The notes below the pieces were generated by a model. It saw nothing but the letters and a program-made list of their open reading frames with translations. It searched no databases and was not told the origin of the DNA. A program made the position numbers and the translations under genes. From Clostridium ihumii AP5 (GTDB taxonomy: Bacteria > Bacillota > Clostridia > Clostridiales > Clostridiaceae), in the NCBI RefSeq assembly GCF_000612845.1, contig NZ_CCAT010000087.1, forward strand, positions 1 to 54,038: a stretch of 54,038 nucleotides of DNA, given 5' to 3'. Below are positions 25,778-34,492 of this stretch, one piece after another (the stretch's first letter is position 1; every line of letters begins with the position of its first letter).

Positions 25778-27256
25778 ATGATAAATAAAAAGCAAAGTTT
25801 ATTAGTAGCGTTAGCATTATCAATGGTTATAAGTGCTAGTGGAATAAATGTTACTTATGCTGCAAGTAAAAAATCTAAGATAGAGAACTCAGTGACAGAG
25901 AGGTTATCAGGCGGAGATACTGGAAATAGATATGATACCGCTGTAGCAATATCTCAAAAAGGATGGAAAAATGGAAGTAATACTGTTATTTTAACTTCTG
26001 GAAGAGATTTTCCAGATGCGCTAAGTGCTACACCATTAGCTAAAAAAAATGAAGCGCCAATTCTTTTAACAGAAACAAATAGTTTGCCAGAAGTAGTTAA
26101 AGATGAAATAAAGAGATTAAACCCTAAAAAGGTGATTATTGTAGGTGGTTCAGGAGTTGTAAGTGAAAGTATTTCTGAAGAACTAAGTAAATTTGGTCGA
26201 AAAGTAGAGAGAATAGAAGGTAAAGATAGATATGAAACTGCAATTAATGTAGCTAAAGAAATTGGTGTTAAGAATGGAGTTGCAGTTGCATATGGATACA
26301 ATTATGCAGATGCATTATCAATAAGTTCAATTGCTGCAAGTATGGGAATGCCTATAATATTAACAGCTACGGATAATCTACCAGCAGAAGTAAGTACTTT
26401 TATAAATGAAAATAGTATAAAAAAGAGTTACATTGTCGGTGGTGAGGGAGTAGTTAATAATGCTGTAATGAGCAAATTCCCAAATAGTGAAAGAGTATTT
26501 GGTATTGATAGATATGAAACTAATGTTGCTGTTATGAAAAGATTTGATACTTATATAGATTATAATAAAATATATTTATCAACTGGTAGAAATTATCCTG
26601 ATGCATTAGCAGGAAGTTCATTGGCTGCAATAAATGAATCACCAGTTATATTAACTGAAAGCAATTATGTACCAGAAGTTACATATCAATATATTGTAGG
26701 AAAAATGTCTAAAGAAATATATGCATTAGGTGGACAAGCGATTGTTGGTGATAATATACTTGATGTTTTAAAAGTTGAAATGAGATATGGTGAAGTTTCT
26801 AAAGTACAGGACAAATCCATTGAAGTTAAGCATAAATCAGAAGCCAAATTACCAGAAACAGTTACGGCCATTTTAGCTGATAATAGCAAAAAAGAGATTG
26901 AAGTTAAATGGAATGAAAGTAAGCTAGATACAAGTGAAATTGGAACTAAAAAGTATACAGGTGTAGCAATGGGACATGATGTTACATTAACAGTTAAAGT
27001 TATAGCTAATATAGCTAAAGTAGATAATATTAACACAGTGATAACTAAAGGTGATAAATTTACATTTCCAACAACAGTAAAAGCGACAATGACAGATGGA
27101 AGTGTGAAGGATGTAGCGGTAAAATGGAATAGTACTACTATAGATACTGGAAAAGTTGGAACATACACATATACTGGAACTTTAGAAGGATATGGAAATA
27201 AGGTTACATTAACAGTTGCAGTAAAAGATCCATTTAGGGTAATAGATATAAGATAA
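25778..27256 (+). CDS. Secreted CWB2 protein with two Big_4-like Ig domains
   Basis: This 492-aa protein has a signal peptide (1-29, ending VTYA) and three CWB2 modules (about 36-335) with complete signatures in each (RYDTAVAIS, PILLT, VGGSGVVSES, VGGEGVVNN). Two Big_4-type Ig-like domains follow (about 345-415 and 420-485), recognisable by VTAILADNSKKEIEVKWN and TYTYTGTLEGYGNKVTLTV. The start is the ATG after AAGGAGA; an upstream frame would add 16 residues without support. It is the last CWB2 gene of the locus and carries its own terminator. Such Big_4 tails are typical spacers or binding domains on clostridial surface proteins. Confidence 0.9.
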   Translation: MINKKQSLLVALALSMVISASGINVTYAASKKSKIENSVTERLSGGDTGNRYDTAVAISQKGWKNGSNTVILTSGRDFPDALSATPLAKKNEAPILLTETNSLPEVVKDEIKRLNPKKVIIVGGSGVVSESISEELSKFGRKVERIEGKDRYETAINVAKEIGVKNGVAVAYGYNYADALSISSIAASMGMPIILTATDNLPAEVSTFINENSIKKSYIVGGEGVVNNAVMSKFPNSERVFGIDRYETNVAVMKRFDTYIDYNKIYLSTGRNYPDALAGSSLAAINESPVILTESNYVPEVTYQYIVGKMSKEIYALGGQAIVGDNILDVLKVEMRYGEVSKVQDKSIEVKHKSEAKLPETVTAILADNSKKEIEVKWNESKLDTSEIGTKKYTGVAMGHDVTLTVKVIANIAKVDNINTVITKGDKFTFPTTVKATMTDGSVKDVAVKWNSTTIDTGKVGTYTYTGTLEGYGNKVTLTVAVKDPFRVIDIR

Positions 27257-27260
27257 TTTT

Positions 27261-27300
27261 AAAGACTTAATAGATGCTAAATTCTATTAAGTCTTTTTTT
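27261..27300 (+). terminator. Intrinsic terminator
   Basis: AAAGACTTAATAG and CTATTAAGTCTTT form a 13-bp stem with a T run. Confidence 0.9.
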
Positions 27301-27391
27301 ATGTAAGTAATTGAAATTTAAATAGAATAAAACATAAAGAACTTGATTATATTTAAAGGGTAAACAATTAAATATATTGGAGGCGATGAGT

Positions 27392-28549
27392 TTGATTAAA
27401 TCAGCAGCTGGGTATATTAGCTTTTTAATATTTTTTTCAGCAATAGTAATTATGATAACAAGTGAAAGTAAATCTAAAATTTTTAAGTATATACCTTCAA
27501 TAGTATTAATTTATTTTTTAATAATGATACTTTCAACATTAGGATTATGGGAAGATAATTTAGAAATACAATCTATTTATTTAAATGTTAAGGATAATTT
27601 ATTATTAGCGATGATATTTTTAATGCTGTTAAAATGTGACATAAGAGAAATTATAAAACTTGGACCTAAGATGATATTTGCATTTCTAATTTCAGCAACA
27701 ACAATAGTTATAGCATTTATATTAACATATTCTATATTTAAAAATTATTATGAACCTAATGCATGGAAAGCATTTGGAGCATTAGCAGGAACTTGGTTAG
27801 GTGGGACAGGCAATATGCTTGCAGTACAAAATGCACTAAGTATCCCTGATTCACTTTTAGGTTATACATTACTTATGGATTCAGTAAATTACTCATTATG
27901 GGTAATGCTTTTACTATGGATGGTATCTTTTGCACCAAAGTTTAATAAATGGACAAAAGCAGATACAAAATCTATAGATAATATAGGTTATAATCCGATG
28001 AAAAATAATAACAAAAAAGGTGAAGTAACATTTACAAATTTAATATTTATGCTAGGAATGAGTTTAAGTGTAGCATCTATAGCTACAAAAATTGGTCAAC
28101 TTATTCCTGAAAATCAAATAATACAAGGAAATACCGTAGCAATTCTATTGGTAACATTAATTGGAGTAATAATTGCAATGACACCCATATCCAAAATACC
28201 TAGCTCATCTGAACTTGCAAATTTAATGCTTTATATAATTGTGGCATTAATAGCATCAAAAGCAAATTTCACAGAAATATCTGGTGCTCCAATATATATA
28301 ATATCAGGAACTATAATACTTTTAATACATGGAGCATTATTAATACTAATAGCAAAAGTATTTAGATTAGATTTATTTACTTGTGGAATCGCTAGCTTAT
28401 CAAACATAGGAGGATTAGCATCTGCTCCAATATTAGCAGCTTCATATAACGAAGCACTAATACCAATTGGAGTGCTAATGTCGTTAATGGGATATGTACT
28501 AGGAACAGGGGGAGGCCTTTTAGTTGCCAAAATACTATCTCTACTTTAA
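27392..28549 (+). CDS. DUF819 family integral membrane protein
   Basis: This protein of about 385 aa has some ten hydrophobic helices. It carries the family-typical glycine-rich segments: GTWLGGTGNMLAVQNALSIPD in the middle and IASLSNIGGLASAPILAAS with GYVLGTGGGLL at the end. DUF819 (YjcL-like) proteins are predicted transporters whose substrate is not established. The start is probably TTG at 27392, because GGAGG at 27379-27383 is eight bases away. The ATG at 27386 would be only two bases from that site, and the frame extends slightly further upstream. It neighbours neither a regulator nor an enzyme that would reveal the substrate. Confidence 0.8.
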   Translation: MIKSAAGYISFLIFFSAIVIMITSESKSKIFKYIPSIVLIYFLIMILSTLGLWEDNLEIQSIYLNVKDNLLLAMIFLMLLKCDIREIIKLGPKMIFAFLISATTIVIAFILTYSIFKNYYEPNAWKAFGALAGTWLGGTGNMLAVQNALSIPDSLLGYTLLMDSVNYSLWVMLLLWMVSFAPKFNKWTKADTKSIDNIGYNPMKNNNKKGEVTFTNLIFMLGMSLSVASIATKIGQLIPENQIIQGNTVAILLVTLIGVIIAMTPISKIPSSSELANLMLYIIVALIASKANFTEISGAPIYIISGTIILLIHGALLILIAKVFRLDLFTCGIASLSNIGGLASAPILAASYNEALIPIGVLMSLMGYVLGTGGGLLVAKILSLL

Positions 28550-28650
28550 AGGTGACAGTCATTAATTTAAAAGTGACAGTCATAATTTAAAGGTGACAGT
28601 CATCAATATTAATCAATATTAGATGAATATTAGATGACTGTCACCTTTAA
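28545..28650. repeat. GTGACAGTCA repeat cluster with inverted copy
   Basis: Three direct copies of TTTAAAGGTGACAGTCAT (one with AAGTGAC) begin at about 28545, 28566 and 28586 (20-21-base period). One inverted copy, ATGACTGTCACCTTTAA, lies at 28633-28649. The third direct copy and the inverted copy can form an 18-bp stem enclosing AATATT repeats. The cluster sits between the DUF819 gene and the 3' side of the transposase gene, where a cognate recognition sequence would be expected. Confidence 0.8.
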
Positions 28651-28794
28651 TAGGGGTAATTTTTAAGGGGAAAATGAATTTTAGAGAGATTAATATGTTA
28701 TTTAGCATAGCTTGTACACTTTCAGAAAAGGTAATTAGAGTATGTCTATTTTTTGAAAATTTTTTAGCGTTATTTTAGTTGTGAAATTTTTTTG

Positions 28795-29748
28795 CTATTT
28801 ATTTTCACTATAAAATTTTTCAATTATGTTTTTGTATTTATCTTCATGTAGTACTAAGTGAATGCCTTCATTGCTTAGGGCATTTACTTCTTCTATGGAC
28901 ATGTCTTCTAGTATATGTCCAATTTCATAGGTTGTTTTTTCTGTGTATATTCCTGTTAGTAGTATGAATAGTGCTTTTGGTGTTTTTACTCCATGATCTG
29001 CTTTTGTTAGGAATGAACTTCTTGTTATTCCTGTTTCTTTTTCTACGAAGTTTATTATTTGTTCTACATCAAAGTTTCTTTTTAGTATTTTTCTTGTTAT
29101 TCCAAATTTCTTATCGTTTATTTTTATTTCTATTTTTCTGTTGTTGATTGTTAGTGTGGTTGATAGATCTAATTCTTTAAAGTGTGATACTTTTTGTATT
29201 AATGTGTGTTTGAATAGTTTTACGTATGATTCTACTGCATATCTAGAGTTTATTGATAATATACTTAGTATAAAGTCTGTATCTAATATTCCAAATTCAT
29301 CTTCATTTCCGAGGTAACAACGCATGCTTGAAAATCTATATGTTTCAGGCATTTCACTGTATCCAAATATGTCTTTTGGATTAGCATGTATGTATAGTGA
29401 TGCTTTTAGTAAATATTCATCCGTATTTATTACTTCACTAAAAAATCTTTCTTTTAGTAGTGGTCCGTTTGTGTCATATTTAGGATTATAGTATTTTACA
29501 TACCTAAGTCCTATACTTTTCATTATTGTGCTGATTTTTTCTCCATTGGAGTCTATTATGAAGTGTGCATGGGTGTCCATTAAGCAATATGCATAGATTT
29601 TAAATTGATATTTTATTTGACTTTCTCTTATTTTTTCCATCATCATTTCTTTATCTGATTCTGATGGAAATAATGGTTTTGATTTTGATTCATGGATTAC
29701 TATATGATATATTCCATTTAAATCTGTTACTCTTGCTTGACGTGACAA
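28795..29748 (-). CDS. Y1 (HUH) transposase, REP-associated RAYT-like
   Basis: This protein of about 317 aa starts at TTG 29748, eight bases after AAAGGAG on the minus strand; a 16-residue longer frame lacks a ribosome site. The N-terminal Y1 domain has MSRQARVTDLNGIYHIVIH, the HUH metal motif His60-Ala-His62 in DTHAHFIID, and the catalytic tyrosine region ASLYIHANP (Tyr119 likely). This is the IS200/TnpA-like fold that cuts and joins single-stranded DNA. The C-terminal half (about 200-317), with ITRSSFLTKADHGVKTPKAL, resembles a DnaA-like helix-turn-helix DNA-binding domain. It is a single-copy gene in the window with no insertion-sequence ends, as expected for domesticated RAYT proteins. 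Flanking GTGACAGTCA repeats may be its substrate. Confidence 0.85.
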   Translation of the reverse strand: MSRQARVTDLNGIYHIVIHESKSKPLFPSESDKEMMMEKIRESQIKYQFKIYAYCLMDTHAHFIIDSNGEKISTIMKSIGLRYVKYYNPKYDTNGPLLKERFFSEVINTDEYLLKASLYIHANPKDIFGYSEMPETYRFSSMRCYLGNEDEFGILDTDFILSILSINSRYAVESYVKLFKHTLIQKVSHFKELDLSTTLTINNRKIEIKINDKKFGITRKILKRNFDVEQIINFVEKETGITRSSFLTKADHGVKTPKALFILLTGIYTEKTTYEIGHILEDMSIEEVNALSNEGIHLVLHEDKYKNIIEKFYSENK

Positions 29749-30007
29749 AACAATCGCTCCTTTTTTATATTTATACTTATTTATAAATATTGACAATGGG
29801 ATTTTATTTAAACATGAAAAATGATAATTGATGTCAATTAGAAGAATAGTATTTTTAAAATTTAAGATGAAATAAAATATGATTTTGAAAGTTATATAAA
29901 TATAATTACAAATAAGGAATTATAAGTAATATTTTGTCGTATTTTCTAATGGAATTTTACTTAAATTATGAATTATCAAAATAAAATAAAATTTTCTGAA
30001 AACGTTG
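29749..30007. other. Gene-free stretch between transposase and lysine operon promoter
   Basis: AT-rich upstream DNA of two divergent transcription units. I see no repeat or reading frame with support in it. Confidence 0.4.
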
Positions 30008-30036
30008 TTGATTTTTAAAAAAATGGATATTATAAT
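30008..30036 (+). promoter_or_regulatory. SigA-type promoter of the lysine-fermentation operon
   Basis: TTGATT (30008-30013), a 17-base spacer and a perfect TATAAT (30031-30036) form a strong housekeeping promoter. Transcription would begin near 30043, about 45 bases before the riboswitch aptamer. Confidence 0.75.
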
Positions 30037-30088
30037 ATATTTAGGAAGCCGAAAATGCTTCTGTGTATAAGCAAAATATAAGCAAATA

Positions 30089-30255
30089 TTAAACATGAAT
30101 AGAGGAGCAAATAATAGGATAGTAAGTACATGTGAAAGGTAAGGGGACACCTGACGGTATTTTATGAAGGGATTATTTGCCGAAAGAGTATGTTTGGCCT
30201 TGAACATATTCTTGGGGGTAGAGAGGAATATTTCTATCACTGTCATAAGTTTTTT
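30089..30255 (+). ncRNA. Lysine riboswitch (L box) aptamer
   Basis: The conserved L-box blocks occur in order: AGAGGAGC (30101-30108), AGTA (30121), AAAGGTAAGGGGAC (30135-30148), GAAGGGATTATTTGCCGAAAG (around 30165-30186), CTTGGGG (30211-30217) and TATCACTGTCA (30235-30245). P1 can close between AAACATGA (30091-30098) and TCATAAGTTT (30244-30253), with a two-base bulge. A long arm pairs AAGAGTATGTT with AACATATTCTT. The 3' strand of P1 can alternatively fold into TCATAA/TTATGA (30244-30261), a possible switching element. It lies between a strong promoter and an intrinsic terminator ahead of kal. Confidence 0.92.
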
Positions 30256-30270
30256 TATGATGCGCTGTTT

Positions 30271-30389
30271 ATGTAGTGAGTTTAAGAAATTTTCATTACA
30301 TTCATAGAGTATTAAGAAGCTTAATGTTTAATTGATAAAACATAATACTCTATATGCGTAGGTGCTGAAAATTTCAGTATCTTTTTTTA
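30271..30389 (+). terminator. Riboswitch expression platform with terminator
   Basis: Three hairpins follow the aptamer. The first is ATGTAGTGA/TCATTACAT (about 30271-30301). The second is AGAGTATT/AATACTCT with an inner ATGTTT/AAACAT (30306-30352). The third is GGTGCTGAAA/TTTCAGTATC with seven Ts (30361-30388), which has terminator form but two or more wobble pairs. The strand AAACATAATACTCT could also pair with AGAGTATGTTT inside the aptamer. I cannot decide from sequence whether lysine stops or permits read-through. Confidence 0.75.
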
Positions 30390-30428
30390 TGACCAAAATT
30401 AGAAATACCAATAGGGGAGGGGATACTA

Positions 30429-30809
30429 ATGAAATCTTTAATTAGATTAAGAATGAGTGCACATGATGCTCATTACGGTGGAAACTTAGTTGATGGAGCA
30501 CGTATGTTACAATTATTTGGAGATGTAGCAACAGAATTATTAATCCAAAATGATGGTGATGAGGGATTATTCAAAGCTTATGATAGCGTAGAATTTTTAG
30601 CACCAGTTTATGCAGGGGATTATATCGAAGCTGTTGGAGAAATCGTAAAAGTAGGAAATACTTCAAGGAAAATGGTTTTTGAAGCTAGAAAAGTTATAGT
30701 TCCAAGACCAGACGTAAACGATTCAGCTTGTGATGTATTAGAAGAACCAATAGTTGTTTGTAGAGCAAGTGGTACTTGTGTAGTACCAAAAGATAAAAAA
30801 AGAAAATAG
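30429..30809 (+). CDS. kal: 3-aminobutyryl-CoA ammonia lyase
   Basis: This 126-aa protein is a small hotdog-fold enzyme. It removes ammonia from L-3-aminobutyryl-CoA to give crotonyl-CoA, the last lysine-specific step before butyrate formation. The signature [20 protein letters not shown] at the N-terminus and [22 protein letters not shown] in the middle are characteristic, and the length matches the family. AGGGGAGGGG precedes the ATG. It is the first gene of the operon, directly downstream of the riboswitch terminator, so the whole lysine pathway would be controlled from that leader. The 222-base gap to kce is longer than usual for an operon. Confidence 0.93.
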   Translation: MKSLIRLRMSAHDAHYGGNLVDGARMLQLFGDVATELLIQNDGDEGLFKAYDSVEFLAPVYAGDYIEAVGEIVKVGNTSRKMVFEARKVIVPRPDVNDSACDVLEEPIVVCRASGTCVVPKDKKRK

Positions 30810-31031
30810 ACTCTAGAAATAAAATCAAATTTTAAATTACAGCTTATTTTGCATATTATAAAAATCAAGTTATAAATACAATATACCAAGACAAAATCAA
30901 TAGAACTTATAGAAAAAAATTCTTTTTATTAACATTTTATAAAGTAGAGCTAATAAATAGAATAATAATTTAAGATGGATTTGTTAAATTTTTAACAATA
31001 TAATTAATTTGAAATAGAAAAGGGGAAAGTT

Positions 31032-31850
31032 ATGGAAAAATTAATTATAACTGCAGCTATATGCGGTGCAGAGGTAACTAAAGAAAATAATCCAAATGTT
31101 CCTTATACTGTTGAAGAAATAGGTGAAGAAGCATATAAAGCATATAAAGCTGGTGCAAGTGTAATTCATCTTCATGTTAGAGAAGATGATGGAACACCAA
31201 CACAAAGTAAGTATAGATTTGAAGCTTGCATGAAGGAAATTAAAAAGCGTTGTGGTGATGTAATAGTACAACCATCTACAGGTGGGGCTGTAGGGATGTC
31301 AAATGCAGAAAGACTTCAACCAGTTGATTTAAAACCAGAGATGGCAACTTTAGATTGTGGAACTTGTAATTTTGGTGGAGACGAGATATTCGTTAACACA
31401 GAAAATACAATTAAAGAATTTGGAACTAAAATGATAGAACTTAATGTTAAGCCAGAAATTGAAGTTTTTGATAAGGGCATGATAGACATGGCTATAAGAC
31501 TTGAGAAAAAAGGCTTTATAAAGAAACCAATGCATTTTAACTTTGTAATGGGAGTTAATGGCGGAATTAGTGCAGATATGAGAGATTTCTTGTTCATGAA
31601 AGATAGTATTCCATGTGGAAGTACTTATACTGTTTCAGGAATTGGAAGAAATGAATTTACATTAGCTACAATGTCAATTTTAGCAGGGGGACACGTTAGA
31701 GTTGGATTTGAGGATAATGTATATATTTCTAAAGGTGTTTTAGCTGAGTCTAATGCAGTATTAGTTGAAAAAGTAGCTAAAATTGCAAAAGAATTAGGAA
31801 GAGAAATAGCAACACCTAGGGAAGCAAGAGAAATACTAGGACTTATATAG
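31032..31850 (+). CDS. kce: 3-keto-5-aminohexanoate cleavage enzyme
   Basis: This 272-aa TIM-barrel protein belongs to the BKACE family. It condenses 3-keto-5-aminohexanoate with acetyl-CoA and releases 3-aminobutyryl-CoA and acetoacetate. The zinc ligands His46 and His48 lie in VIHLHVRE, and the third ligand Glu227 lies in RVGFEDN, with the substrate-binding Arg223 just before it. Other family blocks visible are QPSTGG and PHFNFVMGVNGG-like HFNFVMGVNGG. Length and residues fit lysine-fermenting Kce closely. AAAAGGGGAA precedes the ATG. A 203-base AT-rich gap follows before kdd. Confidence 0.95.
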   Translation: MEKLIITAAICGAEVTKENNPNVPYTVEEIGEEAYKAYKAGASVIHLHVREDDGTPTQSKYRFEACMKEIKKRCGDVIVQPSTGGAVGMSNAERLQPVDLKPEMATLDCGTCNFGGDEIFVNTENTIKEFGTKMIELNVKPEIEVFDKGMIDMAIRLEKKGFIKKPMHFNFVMGVNGGISADMRDFLFMKDSIPCGSTYTVSGIGRNEFTLATMSILAGGHVRVGFEDNVYISKGVLAESNAVLVEKVAKIAKELGREIATPREAREILGLI

Positions 31851-32053
31851 AGCAAAAGTTTAATTGGAGATGTTATTAAATTTAATATTAGGGGATAAAT
31901 ATTAAAAATTTAATAAGCCATTAGATTATTTTGAACTATATGAGAAATTAAAAACTTTTATTTAGAATTATTTTGTATAAATTACGGATATATTTTATGT
32001 TATGTGAAGATAATTAGAAAAAAATGTAACAGAGATTTGAAAGGGGTACAGTT

Positions 32054-33100
32054 ATGAAAAAAGGATGTAAATACGGCACACACAGAGTTATAGAACCAAA
32101 AGGTGTTTTACCACAACCAGCAATAAAAGTAGATAATGATATGAATATCTATGATAATGAAATATTAATAGATGTTCAAGCATTAAATATTGATTCTGCA
32201 AGTTTTACTCAAATAGAAGAAGAAGCAGGACATGATATAGAAAAAGTAAAAGCTAAAATAATAGAAATTGTTTCTGAAAGAGGAAAAATGCAAAACCCAG
32301 TTACAGGTTCAGGCGGAATGTTAATAGGAACTATTGAAAAAATAGGTGAAGCATTAGAAGGAAACATAGATTTAAAAGTTGGAGATAAAATAGCTACTTT
32401 AGTTTCATTATCATTAACACCATTAAGAATAGATGAAATTATAGACATAAAACCAGAAATAGATAGAGTTGCTATAAAAGGAAAAGCTGTTTTATTTGAA
32501 AGTGGAATATATGCAAAACTTCCAAATGATATGGAAGAAACATTAGCATTAGCTGCATTAGACGTAGCAGGAGCACCAGCTCAAGTTGCTAAACTTGTAA
32601 AACCATGTGAAAGTGTATTAATACTAGGTGGAGCAGGAAAATCAGGAATGCTTTGTTGTTATGAAGCTGTTAAAAGAGTAGGACCAACAGGAACAGTAAT
32701 AGCAATAGTTAGAGATGAAAAAGAAGCAACTAGACTTGAAAAATTAGCTTTCGGTCCAACATTAAAAATAGTTATAGGCGATGCAACAAAACCAGTTGAT
32801 GTAATGGAAAAAGCATTAGCTAATAATAATGGAAAAGAAGTTGATGTATCATTTAACTGCGTAAATGTACAAAATACTGAAATGTCAACAATACTTCCAG
32901 TTAGAGATGAAGGAACTGTGTACTTCTTCTCAATGGCAACAGGTTTTGCAAAAGCTGCATTAGGAGCTGAAGGTGTAGGCAAAGATGTAACTATGATGGT
33001 TGGTAATGGATACACTAAAGGTCATGCAGAAATAACATTACAAGAATTAAGAGAAAATGAAAATTTAAGAAATATGTTTAAAGAGCTATATGCTAATTAA
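32054..33100 (+). CDS. kdd: L-erythro-3,5-diaminohexanoate dehydrogenase
   Basis: This 348-aa protein oxidises 3,5-diaminohexanoate to 3-keto-5-aminohexanoate with NAD+ and release of ammonia. The N-terminal half has GCKYGTHRVIEPKGVLPQPA, typical of Kdd. A Rossmann fold starts near residue 186 (VLILGGAGKSGM), followed by the GPTGTVIAIVRDE strand. The length is as expected. An AAAGGGGTAC ribosome site precedes the ATG. kamA starts 61 bases downstream, after a GGGG-rich leader. It supplies the substrate for Kce. Confidence 0.95.
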   Translation: MKKGCKYGTHRVIEPKGVLPQPAIKVDNDMNIYDNEILIDVQALNIDSASFTQIEEEAGHDIEKVKAKIIEIVSERGKMQNPVTGSGGMLIGTIEKIGEALEGNIDLKVGDKIATLVSLSLTPLRIDEIIDIKPEIDRVAIKGKAVLFESGIYAKLPNDMEETLALAALDVAGAPAQVAKLVKPCESVLILGGAGKSGMLCCYEAVKRVGPTGTVIAIVRDEKEATRLEKLAFGPTLKIVIGDATKPVDVMEKALANNNGKEVDVSFNCVNVQNTEMSTILPVRDEGTVYFFSMATGFAKAALGAEGVGKDVTMMVGNGYTKGHAEITLQELRENENLRNMFKELYAN

Positions 33101-33161
33101 TATAAAAAAACTAAAAAACGGGGATATGTAAATTTTAGTTAAAAACGGGGGTACAAAAATC

Positions 33162-34460
33162 ATGGTAAATAGAAGAGCTGAATTATTTAAAGATGTTACG
33201 GACGCACAATGGAATGACTGGAGATGGCAAGTTAAAAATAGAATAGAAACAGTTGAAGAATTAAAAAAATATATACCTTTAACTGAAGAAGAAGAAGAAG
33301 GAGCTAGACAATGTTTAAAAACATTAAGAATGGCTATAACTCCTTATTATCTATCATTAATAGATCCAAATGATCCACATGATCCAATCAGAAAACAAGC
33401 AATACCAACAGCGTTGGAATTACATAAAGCTAGTGCTGATTTAGAGGATCCACTACACGAAGATACAGATTCACCAGTTCCAGGATTAACACATAGATAT
33501 CCAGACAGAGTATTATTACTAATAACTGATATGTGTTCAATGTACTGCAGACACTGCACAAGAAGAAGATTTGCAGGACAAAGCGATAATGCTATGCCAA
33601 TGGAAAGAATTGATAAAGCTATCGAGTATATAAGAAATACACCTGAAGTTAGAGATGTTTTATTATCTGGTGGAGATTGTTTATTAGTTGATGATGATGT
33701 TTTAGAGTATATCATTAAAAAATTAAGAGAGATTCCTCATGTTGAAATAGTAAGACTTGGTTCAAGAACTCCTGTAGTTTTACCACAAAGAATTACTCCA
33801 GAACTTGTAGGAATGCTTAAAAAATATCATCCAGTATGGTTAAACACTCACTTTAATCATCCAAATGAAATAACAGAAGAATCTTCAAGAGCATGTGCAA
33901 TGCTTGCTGATGCAGGAATTCCATTAGGAAACCAAAGTGTTTTATTAAGAGGCGTTAATGATTGCGTACATGTAATGAAAAAATTAGTTAATGAATTAGT
34001 TAAGATAAGAGTAAGACCATACTATATTTACCAATGTGATTTATCAATGGGATTAGAACACTTTAGAACACCAGTATCTAAAGGAATAGAAATAATAGAA
34101 GGCTTAAGAGGACATACTTCAGGATTCTGCATACCAACATTTGTTGTTGATGCTCCTGGTGGCGGTGGAAAAACTCCAGTTATGCCAAACTATGTTATAT
34201 CTGAAAGCCCAGAAAAAGTAATCTTAAGAAACTTTGAAGGTGTTATAACAACTTATACACAACCAACAGAATATGTATCAGAGTGTCACTGTGAAGTTTG
34301 TAGAGGTGAAAAAGAGGTTCATAAAGTTGGAGTTGCTGGATTATTAAACGGACAAGCAATGGCTATGGAACCAGTTGGTCTTGAAAGAAATAAAAGACAC
34401 AGTAGTTGCAGTTCAGAATGTGGTTCATGCTGTGAAGCTGCAGCGGTAAAGGAAAAATAG
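33162..34460 (+). CDS. kamA: L-lysine 2,3-aminomutase
   Basis: This 432-aa radical-SAM, PLP-dependent enzyme converts L-lysine to L-beta-lysine, the entry step of the pathway. The 4Fe-4S cluster cysteines are Cys125, Cys129 and Cys132 (CSMYCRHC), and the PLP-binding lysine is Lys337 in PGGGGKTPVMP. Both have the same numbering as the well-studied Clostridium subterminale enzyme. The C-terminus has a cysteine-rich segment (CHCEVC, about residues 382-387) and an extra Cys/Ser-rich tail (SSCSSECGSCCEA) of about 15 residues that may bind metal. GGGGG stands before the ATG. kamB follows after 32 bases that contain a short CAGAATAA/TTATTCTG hairpin. Confidence 0.97.
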   Translation: MVNRRAELFKDVTDAQWNDWRWQVKNRIETVEELKKYIPLTEEEEEGARQCLKTLRMAITPYYLSLIDPNDPHDPIRKQAIPTALELHKASADLEDPLHEDTDSPVPGLTHRYPDRVLLLITDMCSMYCRHCTRRRFAGQSDNAMPMERIDKAIEYIRNTPEVRDVLLSGGDCLLVDDDVLEYIIKKLREIPHVEIVRLGSRTPVVLPQRITPELVGMLKKYHPVWLNTHFNHPNEITEESSRACAMLADAGIPLGNQSVLLRGVNDCVHVMKKLVNELVKIRVRPYYIYQCDLSMGLEHFRTPVSKGIEIIEGLRGHTSGFCIPTFVVDAPGGGGKTPVMPNYVISESPEKVILRNFEGVITTYTQPTEYVSECHCEVCRGEKEVHKVGVAGLLNGQAMAMEPVGLERNKRHSSCSSECGSCCEAAAVKEK

Positions 34461-34492
34461 AAGCTACAGAATAATTTATTCTGCTTTAAAAT

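Noticed and set aside
28795-29748. Complete IS200/IS605 insertion sequence
   Set aside because: The C-terminal DnaA-like extension, absence of TnpB and lack of defined ends fit a RAYT-like gene better.
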